From Burkholderiales bacterium (GTDB taxonomy: Bacteria; Pseudomonadota; Gammaproteobacteria; Burkholderiales; SG8-39), in assembly GCA_014860355.1 (NCBI GenBank), contig JACZJV010000024.1:1-64000 (forward strand): DNA of 64,000 nucleotides, given 5' to 3'. Shown here in pieces: positions 37,812 through 47,270 of this stretch (positions are counted from its first letter, which is position 1; every line of letters starts with the position of its first letter). The position numbers and the translations under genes are program-made. The notes under the pieces were generated by a model. That model saw only the letters and a program-made list of their open reading frames with translations. It did not search any database and was not told the DNA's origin.

Positions 37812-38678
37812 TTGGAAGGCTTCGTTGCATCCGGGTTGATCGGCATCAGCCTGGGGGCGCAGTACGCACTGCTCGCCCTCGGGTTCACGCTGATCTTCGG
37901 CATCCTCGGCGTGGTCAATTTCGCGCACGGCGGCTTTTACGTGTTCGGCGGTTACGCCGCCTACGCCGCCGTGCAATACCTCGGGGCCCCCTACGCACTG
38001 GCGGTGGTCGCGGCGGCGCTGCTGTCGGCGGTCCTGGGCTATGTGTTCGAACTGGTCCTGGTCGAGCGCAGGATCGACGACCACCATGCAACCTTGATGC
38101 TGACGCTTGGATTGAATCTGATCATCGGCACGGGTCTGCTGGTCGTGTTCGGGCCGGAGTCGCCGCAGTTCACCTTTCCGCTTTCGGGCACGCTGCGCAG
38201 CGGCGGCTTCTATGTTCCGCTGGCGAATTTTGTGGTGCTGTGCGCTTGCCTGCTGGCCATCGGTTCGGTCTACCTGTTGATGTACCGGACCGACTTCGGG
38301 CGCGCGCTGCGCGCGCTCGCCGACGACCGTCAGGTGGCCATGGCTCAGGGCTTGCGGCCACGTTTGTTGTTCCCCATGGCGTTTGCCCTGTCTACGGGCC
38401 TGGCCGGCCTCACCGGTGCGCTGGTCACGCCGATCCTGTCCCTGTCGCCCAGCGTCGGCGATCCCGTGCTCGCCACCTCCTTCCTGGTCGTGATCCTCGG
38501 CGGACTGGGCAGCATAGGCGGCGCGACCGCCGCCGCCTTCATCGTCGGGATGGTCGAAGCCTATTCGAGCGTCTACCTGGGCGGGTCCAAAGGCGCGCTG
38601 GTGCTGTTCGTGCTGGTTCTGGTCCTGCTGGTGGTGCGGCCATCGGGCCTGTTCGGCCGCGAAGTGCGCAGCGCATGA
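37812..38678 (+). CDS. ABC transporter permease, LivH type
   Basis: This 288-residue inner-membrane protein with about eight helices carries the LivH signatures GISLGAQYALLALGFTLIFG, VVNFAHGGFYVFGGYAAY and ILGGLGSIGGATAAAFIVGM. A TTG start at 37812 is 10 bases after the receptor gene; the ribosome site is weak. It overlaps the LivM-type gene by four bases. Confidence 0.92.
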   Translation: MEGFVASGLIGISLGAQYALLALGFTLIFGILGVVNFAHGGFYVFGGYAAYAAVQYLGAPYALAVVAAALLSAVLGYVFELVLVERRIDDHHATLMLTLGLNLIIGTGLLVVFGPESPQFTFPLSGTLRSGGFYVPLANFVVLCACLLAIGSVYLLMYRTDFGRALRALADDRQVAMAQGLRPRLLFPMAFALSTGLAGLTGALVTPILSLSPSVGDPVLATSFLVVILGGLGSIGGATAAAFIVGMVEAYSSVYLGGSKGALVLFVLVLVLLVVRPSGLFGREVRSA

Positions 38679-39709
38679 ATATGGCGACGCGCATCTCCCG
38701 CCGCGCCAGCGCTCCAGGTCCGGGCGAAATCGCGAGTGCGCTCATCGTCGCCCTCACCTTCTGCATTCCGTTCCTGACCGAAAGTCCCCTGGCGTACTCG
38801 CTGGCGAACCAGATCCTCATCGCCATCATGGCGTCGTTCAGCGTCTACATCATGCTGCGCATGGACCTGATGACCTTCGCCGTCCCGGCGTTCATGGCTT
38901 TGGGCGGCTATGCCTTCGCCATCGCATCGCTCAGGGGGGGGATTACCGATACCATTATTCTGGGCCTGCTGAGCTTTGCCGTTCCGGCGCTGGTCGCGCT
39001 GCCGCTGGGCGTGCTGATCCTGCGCCTGCGCGGCGTCTATTTCGTACTGGTCACCTTCGTCCTGACGCAGATCCTCGACCTGCTCCTGTTCGAGATGGCC
39101 GGTCTGACTGGAGGCTCCAACGGTCTGGTGGGCATGCCCGCCACCACGCTGTTCGGGATAACGCTGGGCGACAACCGCGGCGTGCTGCTCGTGGCGACGG
39201 GGCTCGCCTTGACGGCCACGCTGATTACCGCGGCGCTGACCAGTTATTACCGGCAGCAGTTCGCGGCGATCGAGGAAAATGAAATCCTGGCGCAGAGCCT
39301 GGGACTGGTTACATGGCGGTACAAGGTGCTGGGCTTTGTCGTCGCCGCCGGAGTCGCGGGCCTGGCCGGCTTCGCCCTGGTCAACATGCTGCTTACCGCC
39401 CACCCGACTTCCTTCAGTCCGATCTCGTCGGTCAGCTACATCGGCTACGCCATCATCGGCGGTCGCGGCTCTATGCTGGGCCCGATAGTCGGCAGCAGCC
39501 TGCTGGTCTGGGCAACGAACGTCTTCAGCATCCAAGGCGAGTATTCGCAGGGCTTGTTCGGAGTGCTGATCATCGTCGTGGTCATGCTCGCCAAGGGCGG
39601 CATCGTCGGTACCGCGACTACATTGCTACGACGCCTCAGAGGCGCACGCCGCGAAACGCCCGTCGTGCAGCCCCAGGCGACCGCAAACCAGGCGAGTGCC
39701 AGGCAATGA
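38675..39709 (+). CDS. ABC transporter permease, LivM type
   Basis: This 344-residue membrane protein with about ten helices has the LivM features LRMDLMTFAVPAFMALGGYA, LRLRGVYFVLVTFVLTQI, GLTGGSNGLVGMP and YIGYAIIGGRGSMLGPIVGS. The C-terminus adds a basic cytoplasmic tail. The ATG overlaps the LivH-type stop (ATGA), and the stop overlaps the LivG-type start. Confidence 0.92.
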   Translation: MNMATRISRRASAPGPGEIASALIVALTFCIPFLTESPLAYSLANQILIAIMASFSVYIMLRMDLMTFAVPAFMALGGYAFAIASLRGGITDTIILGLLSFAVPALVALPLGVLILRLRGVYFVLVTFVLTQILDLLLFEMAGLTGGSNGLVGMPATTLFGITLGDNRGVLLVATGLALTATLITAALTSYYRQQFAAIEENEILAQSLGLVTWRYKVLGFVVAAGVAGLAGFALVNMLLTAHPTSFSPISSVSYIGYAIIGGRGSMLGPIVGSSLLVWATNVFSIQGEYSQGLFGVLIIVVVMLAKGGIVGTATTLLRRLRGARRETPVVQPQATANQASARQ

Positions 39710-40476
39710 CTAGCGACACCAGCGCCGTACCGCGTCCTGCCAACGCAGGCGAACTGCGCGTCGACAAGATCTCGATGCGCTTTGGCGGACTCAAGGTTTT
39801 CGACGACATCAGCCTGAAACTCGCGCCGCGGGACATTCTTGGCGTGATTGGCCCCAACGGCGCCGGCAAGACGACGCTGATCAATGTCATATGCGGCAAG
39901 CTCAAGCCTGCGGCGGGACAAGTGTTTCTTGGCGGCCACGACATCAGCGGAATCCCGACCCACACCCTGAGTCGCATGGGGTTGGTGCGCAGTTTTCAGC
40001 AAACCAACACGTTTCGGACGGCCACGGTGAGGGAGAATCTATCGCGCGCCATTCGGTTCAGCGCCGGGTCCGCCGAGTCATGGCGCCGCATGGATGACCT
40101 GCTGGTCAGGTTCGAACTTTTGCACCGGCTCGACGAGCAAAGCGACAAACTGCCCTATGGCTTGCAGAAGATGCTCGGCCTGCTGCTCGCCTACGCGACC
40201 ACGCCCAAGGTGCTGCTGCTGGACGAGCCTGCTGCCGGACTGGAAGGCAGAGAGCGTGTCCGGGTGGACGATTTCGTGCGCCATGCGCAACAGGATCTTG
40301 GCTGCGCGATCCTGATCGTGGAGCACGATATGGATCTGATACGCCGGCTTTGTCCGCGCATCATGGTGCTGGATGCCGGCCGGCTGCTCGCCGAGGGCCC
40401 GCCGGAAGAGGTCTTGTCGCGCCGCGAAGTCATCGACGCGTATGTCGGCGCGATCGAAGAAGAAGAGGAGGCGTGA
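39706..40476 (+). CDS. ABC transporter ATPase, LivG type
   Basis: This 256-residue ATPase has Walker A GPNGAGKTT, a LivG-type signature region (LPYGLQKMLGLLLAYATTP in place of LSGGQ, usual for LivG), Walker B VLLLDEPAAGLEG and the H-loop in ILIVEHDMDLI. An acidic tail ends EEEEEA. It overlaps the LivM-type gene by four bases and the LivF-type gene by one (TGATG). Confidence 0.93.
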   Translation: MTSDTSAVPRPANAGELRVDKISMRFGGLKVFDDISLKLAPRDILGVIGPNGAGKTTLINVICGKLKPAAGQVFLGGHDISGIPTHTLSRMGLVRSFQQTNTFRTATVRENLSRAIRFSAGSAESWRRMDDLLVRFELLHRLDEQSDKLPYGLQKMLGLLLAYATTPKVLLLDEPAAGLEGRERVRVDDFVRHAQQDLGCAILIVEHDMDLIRRLCPRIMVLDAGRLLAEGPPEEVLSRREVIDAYVGAIEEEEEA

Positions 40477-41168
40477 TGCTGGCGGTACGGGATTTGAACG
40501 TGCGCTATGGCGGAATCGTTGCGCTGCGCGGCGTTTCGATCGACGTGAACAAGGGCGAGACGGTGCTGCTCGTCGGCGCCAATGGCGCGGGCAAGTCCAG
40601 CCTCATCAACGCCGTGATCGGTCTGGTGCCCAGCAACGGCGGCACCATACACTTCGACGGGCGCAGCCTGGACGGTATGTCCTGCGACCGGCGAGCGCGC
40701 GCGGGCATAGGCTACGCTCCCGAAGGTCGCCGCGTGTTTCCATCGATGTCGGTCGCCGACAACGTCCTGTCCGGCGCTTTCGGCTTGAGCCGCAAGCTGC
40801 AGCGACAATCCTTCGCCTGGCTGTGCGAAATGTTTCCCCTCCTTGCAGAACGCGCCTCGCAACCGGCTGGGCAGTTGAGCGGGGGCGAGCAGCAAATTGT
40901 CGCGCTGGCGCGGGCCTTGAGTTCGAATCCTGCCGTGCTGCTTCTGGACGAACCGTTCCTTGGACTTGCGCCCGTTTGGATTCGGCGCATCAGCGACGCC
41001 ATCCGTCAGATGCAGCAGCGCGGTACGACAATACTGATGACGGAGCAGATGGCGCGCCCCGCGCTGAAATTAGCGACGCGGGGCTATGTAATGCGTGGCG
41101 GCGAAGTCCGGCGCGGTGGCACCGTGGCGGAAATTCGCGAGATCGCTTTGGCGGATGAATATCTATGA
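40476..41168 (+). CDS. ABC transporter ATPase, LivF type
   Basis: This 230-residue ATPase has Walker A GANGAGKSS, the LivF-typical IGYAPEGRRVFPSMSV, a canonical signature QLSGGEQQIVALARAL, and Walker B VLLLDEPFLGLAP. It completes the five-gene importer. Its stop overlaps the first MmgE/PrpD gene (ATGA), so transport and catabolism are translated as one unit. Confidence 0.93.
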   Translation: MLAVRDLNVRYGGIVALRGVSIDVNKGETVLLVGANGAGKSSLINAVIGLVPSNGGTIHFDGRSLDGMSCDRRARAGIGYAPEGRRVFPSMSVADNVLSGAFGLSRKLQRQSFAWLCEMFPLLAERASQPAGQLSGGEQQIVALARALSSNPAVLLLDEPFLGLAPVWIRRISDAIRQMQQRGTTILMTEQMARPALKLATRGYVMRGGEVRRGGTVAEIREIALADEYL

Positions 41169-42544
41169 AAGCCGCGACCGCAAACGCCACAGCCAGGCTC
41201 GGCCGCTTCGTCGCCCGCTGCGCCGGTGAACCGCTAGAGGCAAAGATCGCGGAAAAGGCCGCCATCTGCATGCTCGACGCGCTGGGGCTGGCGCTGGTCG
41301 CCCGAGACGAGCGTACCGCGGCGGCCATGCGCGCCGCGACCACGCCGGCCTCCGGCCTTGCAAGTACCGCCCGTATCTGGGCCGACGGGGCGCGCGCCGC
41401 CCTTTCCGAAGCGGTCGCCGCGAATGCCATTGCGGTACATGCGCACTTCCAGGACGATACCGACCACAATTCATGGTCGCACCCGGGCTCCTTGATCGTC
41501 CCGGTGGCGGTGTGCGCCGGGGAGTCCGGCGCAGCCACACTCAGCAGCGTTCTGCGCGCGATCGTTGCCGGATATTCCACCATGGAATGGCTGGGCGCTG
41601 ACGAGATCGTGTCGCTGGCACTGATACGACGCGGCCTGCGCACCAGCCCGACATTCGGAACCATAGGTGCCGCTGGTGCTGCTGCGGTCGCATTGGGGCT
41701 GGACGCAGGCATGGCCACCAACGCGGTTGCGATCGCTGCGGGCATCACCGGCGGCGTGGTCGAACCGGTACGCGCAGGATCCGACGAGTGGCGCTTTCAG
41801 AATGCGCACGCGGCCCGTGGCGGGCTCTGCGCGGCGCAACTCGCTGCGCACGGCGTGCTTGGCGCGCCTGATGCGCTGGAGGGCGCGAAGGGATTCCTGC
41901 GCTCGCTGGCCGGACTTGCGGATACCCCGGCCAAATGGCGCGCCGACCCAGACGTCGGGATCATGCTGAGGATCATGGCCAAACCCTGGGCGACCCTGGG
42001 TGACAATATGTCGGCGGTCGCGGCCGCAAAGCTCCTGCACGACGACGGCGTGGCGCTAGATCGCGTCAGGCACATCCGCGTGCGCATCTGGCGGCCATAT
42101 ACGGAATATCCGGGCACCTCGTTCAAAGGTCCGTTCGAGCGCGCCGTGCAGACGCAGGCGAGCACCGCCTTCGCGACCGCCGCCATGCTCGTCTACGGCG
42201 AATTAGGCTACGACATCGGTTTCGAGCACCGCGATGACCCGCGCATACTCAAGCTCGTCGAGTTGACGGAGGTAGAGCCGGACGATGAGGGCACGGCGCT
42301 TGACGCCGAAGTCAGGATCGAGCTGGCCGATGGAACAAAGCTGCGTCGAATTGCAGCTGAATCGCCGCGGTCGCTGATCTTTCAGGATCGCGCGCGAGCC
42401 ACCGAAGTGCTCGAACAGCGTCTGGTTCAAAGCGGGCTGGCACCGGGCGCCGGAATATCCATGGCGGCCAAGGTCTTCGGCGCGATGGATCAAGGTCGGG
42501 AGATTGGTATCCGGTCGGTGCTCGATAGTCTTGGAATAAATTGA
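41165..42544 (+). CDS. MmgE/PrpD-family protein, first copy
   Basis: This 459-residue protein belongs to the MmgE/PrpD fold (2-methylcitrate dehydratase, cis-aconitate decarboxylase, iminodisuccinate epimerase). Visible marks are AICMLDALGLALVARDERTA near the start, HAHFQDDTDHNSWSHPGSLI (the usual HxxDxDD-like substrate region), FGTIGAAGAAAVALGLDAG and GRGGLCAAQLAAHG-like stretches. It acts on polycarboxylates or related acids by dehydration or isomerisation; the substrate is unknown. It is fused to the importer operon by a four-base overlap. It is only distantly similar to the second copy at 45861. Confidence 0.85.
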   Translation: MKAATANATARLGRFVARCAGEPLEAKIAEKAAICMLDALGLALVARDERTAAAMRAATTPASGLASTARIWADGARAALSEAVAANAIAVHAHFQDDTDHNSWSHPGSLIVPVAVCAGESGAATLSSVLRAIVAGYSTMEWLGADEIVSLALIRRGLRTSPTFGTIGAAGAAAVALGLDAGMATNAVAIAAGITGGVVEPVRAGSDEWRFQNAHAARGGLCAAQLAAHGVLGAPDALEGAKGFLRSLAGLADTPAKWRADPDVGIMLRIMAKPWATLGDNMSAVAAAKLLHDDGVALDRVRHIRVRIWRPYTEYPGTSFKGPFERAVQTQASTAFATAAMLVYGELGYDIGFEHRDDPRILKLVELTEVEPDDEGTALDAEVRIELADGTKLRRIAAESPRSLIFQDRARATEVLEQRLVQSGLAPGAGISMAAKVFGAMDQGREIGIRSVLDSLGIN

Positions 42545-42557
42545 CGGGGAAGAAGCG

Positions 42558-43367
42558 ATGGATCTTGGACTGAAAGGCAAGACTGCAGTTGTAACTGGTG
42601 GCAGCAAAGGAATAGGCTTGGAAACGGCGCGCTGCCTCGCGGGCGAGGGCGTTAGAGTGATGATCTGCGCGCGCCGCGAATCGGCGCTCGCCGAAGCAGC
42701 CGAGGACATAAGGGCGACCACGCAACAAGAGGTCGAGGTCCACCAGCTCGATGTGACGAAGCCGGAGGAGATTGCGGCGTTGCCGCGCATTATCGAACAA
42801 AAGCTCGGAACGATAGATATGCTGGTCAACAACGCCGGTACCGGAACCTACAAGCCGTTCCTGGAGGTTACCGATGAAGAACTGCAATACGGCATGTCGA
42901 TCAATTTCTTCTCCCAGTTCCGCATTTGCCAAAAGATAATTCCGATGATGATAGGGCAAGGCGGCGGCCGCATCGTCAACATTTCCGGCGAAACCGGCAT
43001 CATGGTCACCAATCCGCCGTTCCTTTCCTCCTGTACCGGGCCGGCGAAGTCGGCCGAAATCCGCCTGTCAAAAATCCTGGCGAACGAGTTCGCGGAGCAC
43101 AACATCCGAGTGAACTGCGTTGTTCCCGGCTTCGTCACCACGCCCGAGCGGTTCGCGAAATGGGAACGCGAGCTCGCGCGGCGCCCTCTGGATTCCCAAG
43201 AAGCGGACGAGGCGCGCAAGCAGTGGTCCAGCAATCAGGCAATGAGAAATACGCGTTGGGGCACGCCGCAGGAAATCGCCAACCTCGTCGCCTTTGCACT
43301 TTCAGACGCGGCAAGCTTCGTCAACGGCGCCGTGCTCGTGGCGGACAACGCGCAGGACAAATCATGA
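42558..43367 (+). CDS. SDR-family oxidoreductase lacking the usual catalytic tyrosine
   Basis: This 269-residue Rossmann protein has the classical cofactor motif TGGSKGIG (residues 13-20), NNAG and NIS, and a lysine at 164 in the active-site helix. At the place of the catalytic Tyr of YxxxK it has Thr160 (TGPAK). Canonical dehydrogenase chemistry is therefore doubtful; the protein could use another residue, catalyse a different reaction or bind a ligand. GAAG precedes the ATG. It lies 13 bases after the first MmgE/PrpD gene. An 85-base gap before the CoA-transferase gene has no feature. Confidence 0.87.
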   Translation: MDLGLKGKTAVVTGGSKGIGLETARCLAGEGVRVMICARRESALAEAAEDIRATTQQEVEVHQLDVTKPEEIAALPRIIEQKLGTIDMLVNNAGTGTYKPFLEVTDEELQYGMSINFFSQFRICQKIIPMMIGQGGGRIVNISGETGIMVTNPPFLSSCTGPAKSAEIRLSKILANEFAEHNIRVNCVVPGFVTTPERFAKWERELARRPLDSQEADEARKQWSSNQAMRNTRWGTPQEIANLVAFALSDAASFVNGAVLVADNAQDKS

Positions 43368-43452
43368 TTTACCTGCGCCCTTCGTCTCCTGAGCGTTCAA
43401 CGCCAACCCGGTCGCGGCCGCAATCGAGCGGGACCGTATCAGCGGGGCGGCG

Positions 43453-44601
43453 ATGAGACCGCTGGCAGGCATCACCGTGGTCGAACTCGGGCACAGCGTC
43501 GCCGCGCCCTACGCCGGCCTCATCCTCGCGGATCTCGGTGCGCGTGTGATCAAGGTCGAGAATCCGAACGGGGGCGACTACGCGCGCGGCTGGGGGCCGC
43601 CCTTTTGGAAGGATACGGCCAGCTCCTTCCTGTGCCTCAATCGCGGCAAGGACGGCATCACTGTCGATTTCGCCCGCGAAGAGGAAGCGCGCGCGCTCAA
43701 GCGGCTGATCATCGAGGAGGCCGACGCCGTTATCCAGAATCTGCGCCCCGGCATACTCGAGCGCTTCGACCTTACCGTAACAAGCCTGCGGGCGCAGAAG
43801 CCCGCATTGATCTGGTGCGACATCGGCGCTTTCGGCGATAGCGGCCCGCTCTCGGCGAAACCGGGCTACGATCCGCTCGCGCAGGCGGCCAGCGGGATCA
43901 TGAGCGTCACCGGCGAAGGCGACCGGCCGCCGGTGCGCGTCGGTGTCTCGCTGATCGATATGGGTTCGGGCATGTGGACCGTGATCGGCTTGCTCGCCAG
44001 TCTGCTGGAGCGCGCCGCTACCGGCCAGGGAGCGCATGTATCGACCTCGCTGTATGAGACCGGTCTGGCGTGGATGACCGTACCGCTTGCCGCATATGGG
44101 GCGTCGGGCAAGGTGGGCAGGCCCTACGGCTCGGGGATAGCAGAGATAGTGCCGTATCAAGCGTTTCACGCTTCCGACGGCTGGTTGATGATCGCCGCCG
44201 GGAACGACAACCTCTTCCGCAAACTGTGCAGGGCATTGGAGCTGGTCGGTCTCGCGGAGGCGCCAGAATATGCAACGAATCCCGCGCGCGTGGTCAACCG
44301 CGATAGCCTGCTGCCCCGGATCGCGGCTGCGGTCGCCAAGCATACGGTGGACGCGCTTAGCCGGATGCTGGACGAGGCAGGCGTGCCGAATTCCCCGCTG
44401 TTGACCGTCGACCAGGTCGCCAACCATCAGCAGACCGACGCGCTCGGGATGCTCGCCGCGTGTGCTGGAGACGAACTTAAGCTGGCCGGCATTCCGCTGT
44501 CCTTCGGTGCTGAGCGACCGCGATCGACCAGGGGCGCGCCCGGACTCGGCGAGCACAACTCTCAATGGAAGAAAACAGGAGGCAATGACAATGCGAAATG
44601 A
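43453..44601 (+). CDS. CaiB/BaiF-type (family III) CoA-transferase
   Basis: This enzyme moves CoA from a donor acyl-CoA to a carboxylic acid, the likely activation step of the pathway. The 382-residue protein begins PLAGITVVELGHSVAAPYAG, continues LADLGARVIKVENPNGGDYARGWGP and keeps the catalytic aspartate at D169 (SLIDMGSGMW), the same position as in formyl-CoA transferase. Length is typical for one interlocked subunit. Start at ATG 43453. It precedes the acyl-CoA dehydrogenase gene by 45 bases. Confidence 0.92.
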   Translation: MRPLAGITVVELGHSVAAPYAGLILADLGARVIKVENPNGGDYARGWGPPFWKDTASSFLCLNRGKDGITVDFAREEEARALKRLIIEEADAVIQNLRPGILERFDLTVTSLRAQKPALIWCDIGAFGDSGPLSAKPGYDPLAQAASGIMSVTGEGDRPPVRVGVSLIDMGSGMWTVIGLLASLLERAATGQGAHVSTSLYETGLAWMTVPLAAYGASGKVGRPYGSGIAEIVPYQAFHASDGWLMIAAGNDNLFRKLCRALELVGLAEAPEYATNPARVVNRDSLLPRIAAAVAKHTVDALSRMLDEAGVPNSPLLTVDQVANHQQTDALGMLAACAGDELKLAGIPLSFGAERPRSTRGAPGLGEHNSQWKKTGGNDNAK

Positions 44602-44646
44602 TTGCGACACGCTGATTCCAACCGGTCGTGGCGTGGGGGCGAGATC

Positions 44647-45846
44647 ATGACGAGTGCCCAGCATGATCCCATGAATGCCGAGGTGAGCGTAGCGCTGGGC
44701 GAGGACTTCCTGGACGTACGCGAGGCGGTCAGGCGCATCTGCAAGGATTATCCCGGCAGCTACTGGCGCGAATTGGACGAAAGGCGCGGATATCCGACCG
44801 AATTCGTCAACGCGCTCACACGCTCGGGTTTCCTCGGCGCCCTGATTCCAGAGGAATACGGCGGATCCGGGCAGCCGCTGCGCGCGGCGGCGGTGGTACT
44901 CGAGGAGATCAACGCCAGCGGCTGCACCGCCAGCCCGGCGCACGCGCAGATGTACATCATGGGGACCTTGCTGCGCCACGGCAGCGAGGCGCAAAAACGG
45001 CGCTATCTTCCGCGAATCGCCTCCGGCGAGCTGCGCTTGCAGGCATTCGGCGTGACCGAACCCACGACCGGGTCGGACACGACGCAGCTCAAGACGCGCG
45101 CCGAGCGGCGCGGGGACGTCTACGTCGTCAACGGACAGAAGGTCTGGACCTCCCGCGCCCTGCACTCGGACCTGATGCTGTTGCTCGCACGCACCACTCC
45201 AGTCGACAAGGTGCGCAAGCGCACCGAGGGACTATCGGTGTTCCTCGTCGACCTCAAGGATGCTGCTGCGCGCGGCATCAAGATCACGCCGATCAAGGCG
45301 CTGATCAATCACAACACGACCGAAGTGTTTTTCGACAACGTGGAAGTTCCCGTCGAGAACCTCATCGGCGAGGAAGGGCTGGGGTTTCGCTACATACTCG
45401 ACGGGATGAATGCCGAACGCATACTGGTCGCGTCCGAGTGCATAGGCGACGGGCGCTGGCTGCTGCGCAAGGGTGTCGAATACGCCAACGAGCGCAAGGT
45501 CTTCGGACGCATGATCGGGCAGAACCAGGGCGTGCAGTTTCCGCTCGCCCAGGCCTATGCGGAGCTCGAGGCCGCCGACATGATCGCGCGCCGCGCCGCG
45601 GCCTTGTTCCAGGCGAAGCGGCCCTGCGGCGCAGACGCGAACATGGCCAAACTTCTGTCGGCGGAAGCGACCTGGCACGCGGCTGAAGCCACGATGCAGA
45701 CCTATGGCGGGTTCGGTTTCGCCCAGGAATACGATATCGAGCGCAAATGGCGGGAAGTGCGCATATACCGCACAGCGCCGATCTCCACCAACCTGATCCT
45801 TGCGTACATCAGCGAGCACGTGCTCGGACTACCCCGTTCCTATTGA
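44647..45846 (+). CDS. Acyl-CoA dehydrogenase with non-standard catalytic glutamate position
   Basis: This 399-residue flavoenzyme introduces an alpha-beta double bond in an acyl-CoA. FAD-binding segments AFGVTEPTTGSDTTQLK and VWTSRALHSDLML are clear, as is the C-terminal MQTYGGFGFAQEYDIERKWR. The classical base in the IYEGT motif is missing (IYRTAP). Instead Glu257 lies in MNAERILVA, the helix position used by isovaleryl- and long-chain acyl-CoA dehydrogenases, hinting at a branched or bulky substrate. The start at 44647 is preceded by GGGGGCGAG; a longer frame to 44602 is less likely. It sits between the CoA-transferase and the second MmgE/PrpD gene. Confidence 0.92.
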   Translation: MTSAQHDPMNAEVSVALGEDFLDVREAVRRICKDYPGSYWRELDERRGYPTEFVNALTRSGFLGALIPEEYGGSGQPLRAAAVVLEEINASGCTASPAHAQMYIMGTLLRHGSEAQKRRYLPRIASGELRLQAFGVTEPTTGSDTTQLKTRAERRGDVYVVNGQKVWTSRALHSDLMLLLARTTPVDKVRKRTEGLSVFLVDLKDAAARGIKITPIKALINHNTTEVFFDNVEVPVENLIGEEGLGFRYILDGMNAERILVASECIGDGRWLLRKGVEYANERKVFGRMIGQNQGVQFPLAQAYAELEAADMIARRAAALFQAKRPCGADANMAKLLSAEATWHAAEATMQTYGGFGFAQEYDIERKWREVRIYRTAPISTNLILAYISEHVLGLPRSY

Positions 45847-45860
45847 GAAGGACAGCCAAT

Positions 45861-47228
45861 ATGCTTGAACTCACTAAACAGGCAGCAAAATTCGCCTCCG
45901 AAGTAAAGATGTCGCAGCTTCCGCCTCGCTGCGCCGAAGCCATCACTACCGGGATCACCGATTGCGTAGGCGTAATGATCGCCGGCGCCGGGGAAGAGGC
46001 TGTGCAGATCGTTGCGGGAATGGTCAGCGCCGCTACGGGTAAGGATACTGCACCGGAGATTCCCTCGGGCCGCAAGCTGTCCTCCGCGGATGCCGCGCTC
46101 GTTAACGGTGTGGCGGCACATGCGCTGGACTACGACGACGTCGCCCTCTCGGGCCATCCGAGCACTGTGCTTGTCCCGGCCATACTCGCCGAAGGCTGGA
46201 CGCTGGGCAGCAGCGGCGCGGATGTAATCGCCGCATACGCGGCTGGATACGAAATCTGGGCCCTGCTCGAGGCGCTTGAGCCGGGTGCCTACCACGAGCG
46301 CGGCTTTCACCCGACCGCAATACTCGGCACGGTGGCAACGGCCGCCGCCTGCGCGCGCCTGCATGGGTACGATTCCGGCAAGACCGCGCACGCGATCGCC
46401 ATCGGCGCTTCGCTGGCTTCGGGCCTGGTCGCCAATTTCGGCACGATGACGAAACCGCTGCACGCGGGCCGCAGCGCGCAATCGGGCATCATCGCCGCGA
46501 GGCTTGCCGGGCGCGGATTCACCGGCGCGCTCGACGTGCTAGAACATCGCACCGGCTTCATGCGCGCGCACTCGCCCTCATCCGATCCGCAGCTCGACGC
46601 GCAGGACGCCGGCCTGGGTACGCACTGGCGTTTGCCGCAATTCGGTATCAACGTAAAGCGCTATCCGGCCTGCTACGGCACGCACCGGGCAATCGACGCG
46701 ATGATCGAACTCGCGCGGGAGCACAATCTCACTGCGGACGCGGTGAAGGAGATACGCGTACGGACCGGAAGCACGCAGAAACTGATGTTGCGCAACAGCA
46801 ACCCGCAGACCGGCCTTGAGGCCAAATTCAGCATGGAGTTCGCGCTCTCGGCCGCATTGGTGGTCCGGCGCGTGGGCCTGGCGGAGTTGACCGATGAATT
46901 CGTGCGCAGGCCGGACGTCGCGGCAAACTTTGCCAAAGTCAAGATCAGCGTCACCGAGGAGAAGGCTGAGCTCGATTTCGCCCCGGACGATCGTGTCAGC
47001 GTACTGCTGACGAACGGGGCGGTGCTCGAACACGCGCCGGTGACCGATGCCAAGGGCAGCTGGAAGCGGCCGATGAACCGTGACGAGTTCGAAGAGAAGT
47101 TTCTCGACTGTGCCACGCGCAGGCTCGATCGCGGGCATGCTTCCGAGCTGTTCGAGCAGCTCTGGTCGATTGCGAAGATCGCGTCGGTGCGCGATCTGCA
47201 CTTCACGCAGCAGCGCGTGGCCGCGTAG
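45861..47228 (+). CDS. MmgE/PrpD-family protein, second copy
   Basis: This 455-residue protein has the canonical family segment NGVAAHALDYDDVALSGHPS, closer to textbook PrpD/MmgE than the first copy, plus GFHPTAILGTVATAAACARL, MTKPLHAGRSAQSGIIAARL and FGINVKRYPACYGTHRAID. It probably dehydrates, isomerises or decarboxylates a hydroxy- or unsaturated polycarboxylate; substrate unknown. GAAGGA precedes the ATG. Two divergent members in one operon suggest two different acids or two successive steps. Confidence 0.88.
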   Translation: MLELTKQAAKFASEVKMSQLPPRCAEAITTGITDCVGVMIAGAGEEAVQIVAGMVSAATGKDTAPEIPSGRKLSSADAALVNGVAAHALDYDDVALSGHPSTVLVPAILAEGWTLGSSGADVIAAYAAGYEIWALLEALEPGAYHERGFHPTAILGTVATAAACARLHGYDSGKTAHAIAIGASLASGLVANFGTMTKPLHAGRSAQSGIIAARLAGRGFTGALDVLEHRTGFMRAHSPSSDPQLDAQDAGLGTHWRLPQFGINVKRYPACYGTHRAIDAMIELAREHNLTADAVKEIRVRTGSTQKLMLRNSNPQTGLEAKFSMEFALSAALVVRRVGLAELTDEFVRRPDVAANFAKVKISVTEEKAELDFAPDDRVSVLLTNGAVLEHAPVTDAKGSWKRPMNRDEFEEKFLDCATRRLDRGHASELFEQLWSIAKIASVRDLHFTQQRVAA

Positions 47229-47270
47229 CGGCGGCGTGCCAATCGGCAGCGTAGGGGACGCAATGCAGCC

